A stretch of 9,824 bases of DNA, taken from contig JBFXEO010000102.1 in assembly GCA_050180015.1 (NCBI GenBank), forward strand, positions 1-9,824. The letters are read 5' to 3'. This document shows, piece after piece, positions 1 through 5,727 of the stretch. Within the stretch, counting starts at the first letter, position 1, and each line of letters opens with the position of its first letter. The DNA is from JBFXEO01 sp050180015 (GTDB taxonomy: Bacteria > Bacteroidota > Bacteroidia > Bacteroidales > Tenuifilaceae). Made by a program: the position numbers and the translations under genes. The notes under the pieces were generated by a model. The model was not told the DNA's origin. It did not search any database and was given only the letters and a program-made list of their open reading frames with translations.

Positions 1-142
1 TTTTCGCTTCTTTGTAAATACCACCACAGGAAAGTTTAAACAACATCTTACTTCCAATTTTTGTTAACAACCTGTTGGTAAGCAAAAAAAAAATGTGGAA
101 AAACAGCCCCGGCATCTTAGGGGAAAACCAGCTGTGGGTTTG
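1..142. other. Intergenic region upstream of dnaB
   Basis: No gene can be supported here. Two short open stretches touch the left edge. A + frame runs from 2 to a TAA at 65-67 (21 codons). A minus-strand ATG at 44-46 runs off the edge after 15 codons, starting MLFKLSCGG. Either could be the edge of a neighbouring gene, but neither is long enough to call. The stretch also holds a 10-bp palindrome TTGTTAACAA (61-70), a run of ten A (84-93), and TGTGGAAAA (94-102), which resembles a reverse-complement DnaA box. The perfect -7 element of dnaB begins at 143. Confidence 0.5.
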
Positions 143-150
143 TACCTTTG
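143..150 (+). promoter_or_regulatory. Bacteroidota-type -7 promoter element of dnaB
   Basis: TACCTTTG matches all fixed positions of the Bacteroidota primary-sigma -7 consensus TAnnTTTG. No good TTTG -33 element lies at the usual spacing; the best is a weak TTAG at 117-120. Transcription would start near 155, leaving a leader of about 14 nt before the ATG at 169. The same octamer occurs upstream of the DEAD-box gene at 2786-2793. Confidence 0.7.
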
Positions 151-168
151 CTTCCTAACTTTCATAAA

Positions 169-1710
169 ATGGCTGAAAAACGGACAGGTAGCAAACAATA
201 TACAACATCAAGGGCCGTGAGCGCTGACATTGGAAAAGTCCCCCCTCAGGCCCTCGACCTGGAAGAGGCTGTGCTGGGTGCAATAATGGTGGAAAAAGAT
301 GCCATAGTATCGGTAAGCGAAATTTTAAAGCCCGATTGTTTTTACAGGGAATCGCATCAGGTAATTTTTAAGGCTATCCAGGATTTATCATCGCGCCTAG
401 AGCCAATTGATTTGCTTACCGTCAGCGAAGAGTTACGCCGGAAAGACAAACTCGATGAAGTTGGCGGAGCCCCCTTTCTGGCCCAGCTCACCACCAAGGT
501 TGGCTCTGCAGCCCACCTGGAGTATCACTCCAAAATTATTGCCCAAAAGTATATTCAACGGGAACTAATACGGGTTGCCACAGATATTCAAAACAGGTCG
601 TTTGACGATGACGTGGATGTAGATGAACTACTCGACTACTCCGAAATGGAGCTATTTAAGGTTGCAGAGGGAAACATCAAAAGCGACACGCTACCCATCA
701 GCAACATTATGATGAAGGCCATTAAGCAGATTGAGGAAGCCGGGAAGCGCGAGGATGGGCTAAGCGGTGTTCCCTCGGGTTTTACCGATTTGGATAGGCT
801 AACCTCTGGCTGGCAAAAATCTGATCTGATTATTGTGGCCGCCCGCCCATCGATGGGTAAAACTGCGTTTGTCCTATCAATGGCACGCAACGTGGCGGTA
901 GATCATAACGTGCCGGTAGCCCTTTTTTCGCTGGAAATGTCCAACATCCAGCTGGTAAACCGCTTAATTGTTAGCGAGTCGGGGATACCGTCAGAGAAAG
1001 TCCGTAACGGACGAATTTCCCAGGATGAGTGGACACAGCTCACCGTAAAAATTAAAAACCTCTCGGAGGCAAAAATATTCATCGACGATACCCCTGCCCT
1101 TTCAATTTTCGAGTTTAGGGCAAAATGCCGAAGGCTAAAAGCGCAGCACAACGTTGGAGTAATTGTAATAGATTACCTGCAGCTGATGACCGGTCCCACC
1201 GAAACCAAAGGAAACCGGGAACAGGAGGTAAGTACCATATCGCGCTCGCTGAAAGCTATTGCCAAGGAGCTGGATGTTCCCATTATAGCTTTATCGCAGC
1301 TGAATAGGTCTGTTGAAACACGAGGGGGAAATAAGCGGCCACAACTCTCGGACCTTCGAGAATCCGGGGCCATAGAGCAGGATGCCGACGTGGTTATATT
1401 CATACATCGACCAGAATACTACGGATTTACCGAGGATGAAGACCATAACTCCACCGTGGGAGTTGCCGAAATTATTGTGGCCAAACACCGAAATGGTGCC
1501 GTTGACGATGTTAAGCTACGGTTCAGGAAGGAGATGGCCAAGTTTTCTGACCTTGACGATGTAGATTACGGTGCAATGCAAGGTGCAACCATGTACACAG
1601 CCTCGATACCGGTTACCTACAAATCAAAAATGAACGATGACCCAGTAAGCGATCCCGACTTTGATTTCCGACCCGGCCGGGTAATTGACAACAACAATAT
1701 ACCATTTTAG
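169..1710 (+). CDS. dnaB: Replicative DNA helicase DnaB
   Basis: This is the hexameric ATP-driven 5'-3' helicase that unwinds DNA at the replication fork and recruits primase. Starting at the ATG at 169 it has 513 residues. An in-frame TTG at 148 would add seven residues, but it lies inside the promoter element TACCTTTG (143-150), so the ATG is preferred. The N-terminal DnaB domain (primase/loader contacts) begins around PPQALDLEEAVLGA, near residue 25. The RecA-like motor domain starts near residue 200. Walker A is RPSMGKT at about 226-232. Walker B is VIVIDYLQLM, with its Asp near 335. LSQLNRSVE, DLRESGAIEQDADVV and the HRPEYYG region follow, as in other DnaB proteins. Length suits Bacteroidota DnaB, a little longer than the roughly 470 aa of E. 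coli. No intein interrupts the motor domain. The gene stands alone, with a convergent HAD gene downstream. Identification is secure. Confidence 0.98.
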   Translation: MAEKRTGSKQYTTSRAVSADIGKVPPQALDLEEAVLGAIMVEKDAIVSVSEILKPDCFYRESHQVIFKAIQDLSSRLEPIDLLTVSEELRRKDKLDEVGGAPFLAQLTTKVGSAAHLEYHSKIIAQKYIQRELIRVATDIQNRSFDDDVDVDELLDYSEMELFKVAEGNIKSDTLPISNIMMKAIKQIEEAGKREDGLSGVPSGFTDLDRLTSGWQKSDLIIVAARPSMGKTAFVLSMARNVAVDHNVPVALFSLEMSNIQLVNRLIVSESGIPSEKVRNGRISQDEWTQLTVKIKNLSEAKIFIDDTPALSIFEFRAKCRRLKAQHNVGVIVIDYLQLMTGPTETKGNREQEVSTISRSLKAIAKELDVPIIALSQLNRSVETRGGNKRPQLSDLRESGAIEQDADVVIFIHRPEYYGFTEDEDHNSTVGVAEIIVAKHRNGAVDDVKLRFRKEMAKFSDLDDVDYGAMQGATMYTASIPVTYKSKMNDDPVSDPDFDFRPGRVIDNNNIPF

Positions 1711-1783
1711 CAATGGATGGGCGAACAAACCCGTTTTGCACGGAATATTTTGCTGATAAAAACAGAATTAAACGGACAGTTTA
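1711..1783. other. Convergent spacer between dnaB and the HAD gene
   Basis: This 73-bp gap lies between two converging genes. It contains only weak symmetry: TAAAC/GTTTA around a 5-nt loop at 1769-1783, and CCG/CGG around TTTTGCA. Neither has a GC-rich stem followed by a T tract, so no intrinsic terminator is called. The HAD gene ends in tandem stops on the minus strand, TAG (1784-1786) followed directly by TAA (1781-1783). Confidence 0.5.
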
Positions 1784-2497
1784 CTACAGGATTTTCATTA
1801 TCTCGCTCAGGGAATTAACCTCATAGGTTATTTTTAGTTTATGGGGAACATTCCCGGGATTGAAGTAAATCTGGTCTATTCCAAATTTTTTTGCCCCCAC
1901 AATATCAACATTCAGATCATCGCCAATCATCAAGCTCTCCTCCTTTTTGGCGTTGGCCTTTGATAGTGAATAACCAAACACTCTCGGATCTGGTTTGTGG
2001 TAACCCGCAATCTCCGATGTAACAACCCATTCAAAGTAATGATCGATATGGCAGCGCTGCAGCTTGGGCAGCTGCACCTCGTTGAAACCGTTGCTGATAA
2101 TGTGCAGCTTATACTTCTTACCCAAATACTCCAGCAGATCACGTGTTCCCGGGACTAGTGCCGTTTTCAGCGGCATAATTTTAAGGTATTCGTCGCCAAT
2201 TGTTTTTGCCAAACGCTGATTATCTATGCCATAATCGTTAAGCGTAATTTCAAAACGTTTGAACCGCAGTACGTCCTTGCTCAGCTCCCCTTTAATATAT
2301 TTATCCCACAGGTAATCGTTGTGCCGCGTAAAGGTATCGATAAATGTAAGAATATTAGGGAAGGCTATATCAAGTTGATAGTCGAAGTAAATATCGCGCA
2401 GCGCATCGACCTTGTTTTGCTCAAAATCCCAAAGTGTTCTGTCCAAATCAAAGAATAAATGCCTATAGCTATGCCTCCTTTTAAGAAAATCCAACAT
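1784..2497 (-). CDS. YjjG-family HAD hydrolase (pyrimidine 5'-nucleotidase)
   Basis: This is a cytosolic HAD-superfamily phosphatase of 237 residues. All four HAD motifs are visible. Motif I is FFDLDRTLWDFEQN with nucleophile D17 and acid/base D19. Motif II is IISNG with S135. Motif III has K168 in GYHKPDP. Motif IV is GDDLNVDI with D193, D194 and D198. DLDRT in place of the usual DLDGT, followed by LWDFE, is the mark of the YjjG/YfnB subfamily, whose E. coli member dephosphorylates UMP, dUMP, dTMP and non-canonical pyrimidine nucleotides (family knowledge). The helical cap lies between motifs I and II. The reading frame stays open 40 codons further upstream, but the ATG at 2495-2497 gives the normal family length and sits 23 bases downstream of a perfect -7 element. 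The upstream 40 residues look unlike protein. The exact substrate cannot be read from sequence. Confidence 0.92.
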   Translation of the reverse strand: MLDFLKRRHSYRHLFFDLDRTLWDFEQNKVDALRDIYFDYQLDIAFPNILTFIDTFTRHNDYLWDKYIKGELSKDVLRFKRFEITLNDYGIDNQRLAKTIGDEYLKIMPLKTALVPGTRDLLEYLGKKYKLHIISNGFNEVQLPKLQRCHIDHYFEWVVTSEIAGYHKPDPRVFGYSLSKANAKKEESLMIGDDLNVDIVGAKKFGIDQIYFNPGNVPHKLKITYEVNSLSEIMKIL

Positions 2498-2520
2498 TGT
2501 GCACGCATTAAGTTTGCCGT

Positions 2521-2528
2521 CAAAAATA
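2521..2528 (-). promoter_or_regulatory. -7 promoter element of the HAD hydrolase gene
   Basis: Read on the minus strand this is TATTTTTG, a full match to TAnnTTTG. Transcription would start near 2516, giving a leader of about 19 nt before the ATG at 2497. This matches the short leader inferred for dnaB and argues against the longer reading frame that begins at 2617, because this element would then be inside the gene. No clear -33 element is seen, and the region is AT-rich, so a chance match is possible. Confidence 0.5.
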
Positions 2529-2563
2529 AATATTTCATTTGAATTAGAAGTTGTTTTAGAAAC

Positions 2564-2594
2564 GAAGCTAAAGGAACCCGCAGAAGCTAAAAGG
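2564..2594 (+). repeat. Short direct repeat GAAGCTAAA(A)GG
   Basis: Two near-identical copies, GAAGCTAAAGG (2564-2574) and GAAGCTAAAAGG (2583-2594), have starts 19 bp apart. They lie upstream of the HAD promoter as read on the minus strand. Spacing close to two helical turns would suit a dimeric regulator, but this is inference from layout alone. Confidence 0.4.
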
Positions 2595-2683
2595 GGCGAA
2601 TACAGAACCCGGAGCACTTGGAGTAAATCGGGGTTTCAGGAATTTCCCCGCGTTGCTGTTTCTGCTGATTTCTGGTCGCCGAA

Positions 2684-2765
2684 TTCTACCGTTTCTTCTT
2701 CCGTAGCCAGCCCAACAAAAAGTTTAAACGTTTTTGAGGTGTTGCCCCAAAACAAAACGGTAGAA
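2684..2765. repeat. 11-bp inverted repeat upstream of the DEAD-box promoter
   Basis: TTCTACCGTTT at 2684-2694 is the exact reverse complement of AAACGGTAGAA at 2755-2765, with 60 bp between. The right arm ends 20 bp before the -7 element at 2786, near where a -33 element or an activator site would fall. It lies outside the predicted transcript of either gene, so an RNA hairpin acting in a leader is unlikely. A protein-binding pair or chance are both possible. Confidence 0.45.
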
Positions 2766-2785
2766 AAATCTTGGCTAATTAATAT

Positions 2786-2793
2786 TACCTTTG
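2786..2793 (+). promoter_or_regulatory. -7 promoter element of the DEAD-box helicase gene
   Basis: TACCTTTG, identical to the dnaB element, matches TAnnTTTG fully. A TTG at 2771-2773 lies only 12 bp upstream, closer than the usual -33 spacing. The predicted start of transcription near 2798 leaves about 22 nt before the TTG start codon at 2820, which fits translation from that codon. Confidence 0.65.
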
Positions 2794-2819
2794 TACCAAT
2801 TTATCTAAACTAGTTAAAA

Positions 2820-3953
2820 TTGAACTTCAGCAACTTCAACCTTCATCCCAATATTCTGGAAAGTATTTCATCGATGGGATATAAAAATCCTACGCCAATA
2901 CAGGAACAGGCTATCCCCGAAATTTTAGAGGGCAACGATATTATTGCCTGCGCCCAAACCGGAACAGGAAAAACTGCGGCGTTTGTGCTCCCTATTTTGA
3001 GCATGAATACCGGGATAAATACTAATCATGGCAGTATTCGTACGCTTGTGATTGTTCCAACCCGCGAACTTGCCCTGCAAATAGACCAACAGGTTGAAGG
3101 GTTTGCCTATTTTTCACCCATTGGCTCTATAGCCGTGTATGGTGGAAACGATGGTAGTAACTGGGATAGGCAACGGGCGGCACTTGAAGGTGGCACTGAT
3201 TTAGTTATTGCTACCCCGGGTCGGTTAATGCAGCACATCCAGATGGGATACGTGGATTTGAGCAAGATAGAACATTTAATACTCGACGAGGCGGACCGGA
3301 TGCTTGACATGGGTTTCTACGACGATATAATGGCTATCATAAAATACCTCCCGGAAAAACGGCAAACCTTAATGTTCTCGGCCACCATGCCCCCCAAAAT
3401 CAGGCAGCTGGCAAGAACTATCCTGAATAACCCGGTTGAAATTAACCTGGCCGTTTCCAAGCCAGCCGAAAATATTTTACAGGCAGTGTATTTAGTTGAA
3501 GATAATCAGAAATTGGAGCTGCTGAGCTCCCTGATTTCGGGTAAGGAATACGTACAAAGCGTGCTGGTTTTTGCCTCAACAAAATCGGAGGTGAAAGATA
3601 TTGAGCGGCGGCTAACCAGGGGCAGCATTAACGCAAAGGCAATTCACTCCGACCTGGAACAGAAACAACGCGAGGAGGTGCTGCGCGAGTTCCGTAACAG
3701 GAAATTCCAGGTAATGGTTGCCACCGACATTATATCGCGTGGAATTGATATTGAAGATATAGACCTTGTTTTAAACTACGATGTTCCCCACGATCCGGAA
3801 GATTATGTCCACCGCATTGGACGTACTGCCCGCGCCCAAAGTGATGGTGTGGCAATTACATTCGTAAACAAAAAGCAAAGGAGCACGCTGGCAAAAATCG
3901 AAAAATTTTTGGGTAAACCCATCTTTAAAATCAGCAACCCAATAGGGCAGTAA
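2820..3953 (+). CDS. DEAD-box ATP-dependent RNA helicase (RhlE-like core)
   Basis: This is an ATP-dependent RNA helicase of 377 residues, the two RecA domains with almost no C-terminal tail. Motifs in order: Q motif region YKNPTPIQEQAIPE (21-34), motif I AQTGTGKT (45-52), Ia PTRELA (80-85), GG near 108, TPGR (132-135), DEAD (156-159), SAT (187-189), motif V ATDIISRGIDI (301-311) and motif VI HRIGRTAR (331-338). Such proteins remodel RNA in ribosome assembly, mRNA decay and cold adaptation; which of these applies cannot be told from sequence. Many relatives carry a basic or glycine-rich tail that is absent here. The start is TTG at 2820: an in-frame TAG at 2811-2813 lies just upstream and the next ATG is codon 19, which would remove the start of the conserved fold. 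No partner gene is adjacent on the same strand. Confidence 0.95.
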   Translation: MNFSNFNLHPNILESISSMGYKNPTPIQEQAIPEILEGNDIIACAQTGTGKTAAFVLPILSMNTGINTNHGSIRTLVIVPTRELALQIDQQVEGFAYFSPIGSIAVYGGNDGSNWDRQRAALEGGTDLVIATPGRLMQHIQMGYVDLSKIEHLILDEADRMLDMGFYDDIMAIIKYLPEKRQTLMFSATMPPKIRQLARTILNNPVEINLAVSKPAENILQAVYLVEDNQKLELLSSLISGKEYVQSVLVFASTKSEVKDIERRLTRGSINAKAIHSDLEQKQREEVLREFRNRKFQVMVATDIISRGIDIEDIDLVLNYDVPHDPEDYVHRIGRTARAQSDGVAITFVNKKQRSTLAKIEKFLGKPIFKISNPIGQ

Positions 3954-3977
3954 ACAACATCGCCGGCCTGGAATCAA

Positions 3978-3990
3978 AACCCGTAGGGTT
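3978..3990 (+). terminator. Hairpin after the DEAD-box gene, possible terminator
   Basis: AACCC and GGGTT pair around a GTA loop, starting 25 nt past the helicase stop. The stem is short and the following bases (CGTTGAACTT) are not a T tract, so it is a weak intrinsic terminator at best. A second small stem GTTC-gtt-GAAC follows at once. Confidence 0.3.
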
Positions 3991-4005
3991 CGTTGAACTT
4001 ACTCC

Positions 4006-4023
4006 CCCTCGACAAGCTCAGGG
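4006..4023. repeat. REP-like intergenic repeat motif
   Basis: CCCTCGACAAGCTCAGGG, with CCCT/AGGG ends, closely resembles the CCCTGAGC-TTGTCGAAGGG type of imperfect palindrome that recurs in intergenic DNA of many bacterial genomes. Only one copy is in this window, so its repeat status here rests on recognition from memory. It sits after the helicase stop, a common place for such elements, where they may protect mRNA ends. Confidence 0.5.
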
Positions 4024-4154
4024 TCAAAGCTGGACAACATATTACATCAAACGGTGAGTGTATAAAACGTGGCAACTTGCGGAGAGCGTCATTGTCGGGA
4101 CGACACAGACGGTCGGAGCGGGCTGATACGTTTCGGGCATGCACTCTCCCCGCC

Positions 4155-4169
4155 ATGCTTTAGAAGCAT
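4155..4169 (-). terminator. Hairpin after the serine hydrolase gene, possible terminator
   Basis: ATGCTT and AAGCAT form a perfect 6-bp stem with a 3-nt loop, 14 nt beyond the hydrolase stop on the minus strand. The bases that follow on that strand are GGCGGGG, not a T tract, so intrinsic termination is uncertain. Confidence 0.3.
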
Positions 4170-4183
4170 TTCAGGTATTGTTG

Positions 4184-5281
4184 TTATTCATTCTTTAGAT
4201 TGGGATGTATTTTTGTTAAATCCTTAATCAAATATTCTAAAGGTGTCCGCTTCCCTTTTGGAATTTTTCTGTTGTCCGCATTTATTACAATAACCAAGCC
4301 CAAGTTTGGTACAACATTTATGATTTGTCCTCCATTCCCCGGAATAAACCAAGAGTTAAAACCATACTCAGTCTTCACCATTTGCCATTGACTACAACTG
4401 TATAATGGATGCTTAATTTCAATGTACGGATTAAAGATTTCTTCAATCCATTCTTCTGATACTATCTCCTTGTTATTCCATTTCCCGCTACTCAAATGCA
4501 ATAATCCGTATTTGGCAATGTCTCTTGATTTAAGTTGAAGCCCGCCTCCTACATCGTAAATGTCATTTTTTGAGAACCACTTATACTCACTTATACCAAG
4601 CGGTTTAAAGAGATTCTCCTCTGTATACTCAGCAATATTTTTCCCTGTTGAAGCCTTTATAATTTCGCCTATGATAATGTTATTGGGACCGCTATACGCG
4701 TATTTGGTTCCCGGTATCGTATCCATTGGTAATTCTATTGATGCTTTAAACAGGTTATCCACCATGTCCATCTTATACCCCATATTATCTGAGTCGTCAA
4801 CTGGTAACGAAACTTCATCCCATTCAAAACCCGATGTATTGGTTAGTAGGTGTTTAATTGTTATTTTTTTTTTCAATGTGTCATTTGCCGGCAATAAATA
4901 GCCTGGAAAGAAGTCAAGCATTTTTTGGTTTACATCTTTAATTTTTCCATTTTCTATGGCAATACCTATCATAATTGCACTAAAACTTTTAGTTGTTGAT
5001 GCCAAAATGTGCAGGTCGTCGCTATTCCACCCGTTGTAATACTGCTCTACAACAAGATCATTGTTATGAATGACCAGCACGCTGTGTATGTTTCCATATT
5101 TCCCATTACAGATGTCGCGGTTTACTTTTTCAAATGCCGCTTCGTCAAGATTGTGTTCTTCCAGTGTTGAAACTTCCAAGCCATCACCGGTATTAACAGG
5201 TTTCTGATAAAAACAATCATTGCTCGTATTACAGGACGCAAAAAAAGCAAAGACTACTAAAAAATGTAATATTTCTCTCAT
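4184..5281 (-). CDS. Lipoprotein serine hydrolase, beta-lactamase family (class C/NylB-like)
   Basis: This 365-residue envelope protein belongs to the serine beta-lactamase-like hydrolases (PF00144). The N-terminus MREILHFLVVFAFFASC is a lipoprotein signal peptide with lipobox FASC, so C17 should be lipidated and anchor the protein in the envelope. The nucleophile motif is S95-T-T-K98 in HILASTTKSFSA. The tyrosine motif is Y196-S-G in KYAYSGPNNIIIG, with Gly where class C enzymes have Asn. The third motif is a GNGGQ loop (315-319), as in NylB/esterase-type members, not KTG. KHLLTNTSGFEWDE and GGGLQLKSRDIAKYG are further family signatures. Substrate is unknown: such enzymes cleave esters, amides or peptidoglycan-type peptides, and family membership does not imply antibiotic resistance. 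The gene is clearly AT-richer than its neighbours and is flanked by non-coding, repeat-bearing DNA, suggesting later acquisition. The ATG at 5279-5281 is chosen because the signal peptide begins there. Confidence 0.9.
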   Translation of the reverse strand: MREILHFLVVFAFFASCNTSNDCFYQKPVNTGDGLEVSTLEEHNLDEAAFEKVNRDICNGKYGNIHSVLVIHNNDLVVEQYYNGWNSDDLHILASTTKSFSAIMIGIAIENGKIKDVNQKMLDFFPGYLLPANDTLKKKITIKHLLTNTSGFEWDEVSLPVDDSDNMGYKMDMVDNLFKASIELPMDTIPGTKYAYSGPNNIIIGEIIKASTGKNIAEYTEENLFKPLGISEYKWFSKNDIYDVGGGLQLKSRDIAKYGLLHLSSGKWNNKEIVSEEWIEEIFNPYIEIKHPLYSCSQWQMVKTEYGFNSWFIPGNGGQIINVVPNLGLVIVINADNRKIPKGKRTPLEYLIKDLTKIHPNLKNE

Positions 5282-5306
5282 AATATTATTCAGTATTATT
5301 TATTAA

Positions 5307-5320
5307 TGAAGTATGAAGTA
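5307..5320 (-). repeat. Tandem 7-mer upstream of the serine hydrolase
   Basis: TGAAGTA occurs twice in direct tandem, 26-39 bases upstream of the hydrolase ATG. On the minus strand it reads TACTTCATACTTCA. It could lie in the core promoter or be an operator, but no consensus -7 or -33 element is recognisable around it. Confidence 0.35.
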
Positions 5321-5370
5321 AAGAAACTATTTTTTGCTCTATTAAGAATATCTGCTTTTCATTAGTTATA

Positions 5371-5608
5371 TGAGCCTGTTTAAATTTTAAAATTGATTCA
5401 ACTAACACATTATGAATGATATGAGCATAACGTTATATTAGCAACCGACCAACAGAAACAAACCAGATTATTATTTTAGGTAACACTCAATAGTTCATCA
5501 TTGCTCACTTTAGCTTTTTCGAGTCGATATGCTATTTTTCTCGTGCAACATTTAAGCAAATTGACAACTAACTAATTATTAGTGGATAAAAATTTAAACA
5601 GGTTCTCA
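5371..5608. mobile_element. MITE-like element or IS remnant with terminal inverted repeats
   Basis: CCTGTTTAAATTTT at 5375-5388 is the exact reverse complement of AAAATTTAAACAGG at 5589-5602. Outside these arms the left end begins TGAG directly before CCTG, while the right end, reverse-complemented, begins TGAGAA before CCTG, so the repeats extend to about 18 bp with a 2-nt gap. The enclosed 200 bp is AT-rich and non-coding. Just inside each arm is a copy of a second, direct repeat (5390-5413 and 5558-5579). About 238 bp with terminal repeats and no transposase fits a miniature transposable element or an internally deleted IS. No target-site duplication is evident, so the outer limits are uncertain. 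It lies 89 bp upstream of the hydrolase start and may affect its transcription. Confidence 0.5.
5390..5579 (+). repeat. Direct repeat pair nested in the inverted repeats
   Basis: The copy at 5390-5413 is AAATTGA, TT, CAACTAAC, AC, ATTAT. The copy at 5558-5579 is AAATTGA, CAACTAAC, TA, ATTAT. They share 20 positions and differ by a 2-nt insertion and two substitutions. The starts are 168 bp apart. Position just inside the inverted-repeat arms suggests subterminal repeats of the same element, as transposase-binding sites often are, though that role is inference. Confidence 0.5.
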
Positions 5609-5709
5609 ATGTACGGAATCTTTTTCAATAACATCAAACTTACCCATATACACCAAATTTCAACCGCGCCGCAAAAGCAAAATCAGCAATCAACCAATAC
5701 GAATGAACA

Positions 5710-5727
5710 TAATGATTTGTATCATTA
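5710..5727. repeat. Hairpin/palindrome TAATGAT-ttgt-ATCATTA
   Basis: A perfect 7-bp inverted repeat around a 4-nt loop lies 166 bp upstream of the DUF5686 start. It has the shape of a dimer operator or a small AT-rich hairpin. No T tract follows, and no regulator gene is nearby to link it to. Confidence 0.35.

Larger units (their letters stand above)
2498..2819. other. Divergent intergenic region, HAD gene / DEAD-box helicase
   Basis: This 322-bp region carries outward promoters for both neighbours, at 2521-2528 (minus) and 2786-2793 (plus). Between them are a direct repeat GAAGCTAAA(A)GG at 2564-2574 and 2583-2594, a CGGGG/CCCCG pair at 2629-2633 and 2646-2650, a perfect 11-bp inverted repeat (2684-2694 and 2755-2765) and the palindrome GTTTAAAC near 2722. 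A + reading frame of 104 codons crosses the region from 2499, but it overlaps the HAD start and the helicase promoter and looks unlike protein, so no gene is called. Confidence 0.6.
3954..4183. other. Convergent spacer with GC-rich, hairpin-rich segment
   Basis: This 230-bp gap separates the converging helicase and serine hydrolase genes. It changes composition sharply: a hand count of 4081-4140 gives 37 G/C of 60 (62%), against roughly 35% in the hydrolase gene beside it. It holds a small hairpin at 3978-3990, a REP-like motif at 4006-4023, a hairpin TGTCG-gga-CGACA at 4093-4105, a possible long-range stem 4079-4086 with 4144-4153, and a hairpin ATGCTT-tag-AAGCAT at 4155-4169. A 60-codon minus-strand frame crosses it but has no protein-like character. 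Confidence 0.6.

Noticed and set aside
1..46. Possible start of a divergent gene (minus-strand ATG at 44-46) or end of a + gene (stop at 65-67)
   Set aside because: Only 15 and 21 codons are visible, with no recognised family; noted in the upstream-region entry but not called.
1769..1783. TAAAC/GTTTA hairpin as a bidirectional terminator for dnaB and the HAD gene
   Set aside because: The stem is short and AT-rich with no T tract; symmetry of this size is expected by chance.
2473..2480. AGGAGG on the minus strand just inside the HAD gene
   Set aside because: It looks like a Shine-Dalgarno, but no start codon follows at the right distance and it falls within the coding sequence.
2498..2617. 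40-codon upstream extension of the HAD gene
   Set aside because: It would swallow the perfect -7 element at 2521-2528 and add residues absent from YjjG-family proteins; the ATG at 2497 gives normal length.
2499..2813. 104-codon + strand reading frame in the HAD/DEAD-box intergenic region
   Set aside because: It overlaps the HAD start and the DEAD-box promoter, has biased, non-protein-like composition, and shows no recognisable domain.
3974..4156. 60-codon minus-strand frame in the GC-rich spacer
   Set aside because: It runs through the REP-like motif and hairpins, and the product has no protein-like pattern.
4184..5281. Antibiotic-resistance beta-lactamase
   Set aside because: The KTG motif is absent and the third motif is GNGGQ; the protein fits esterase/amidase-type members of the superfamily, so resistance should not be inferred.
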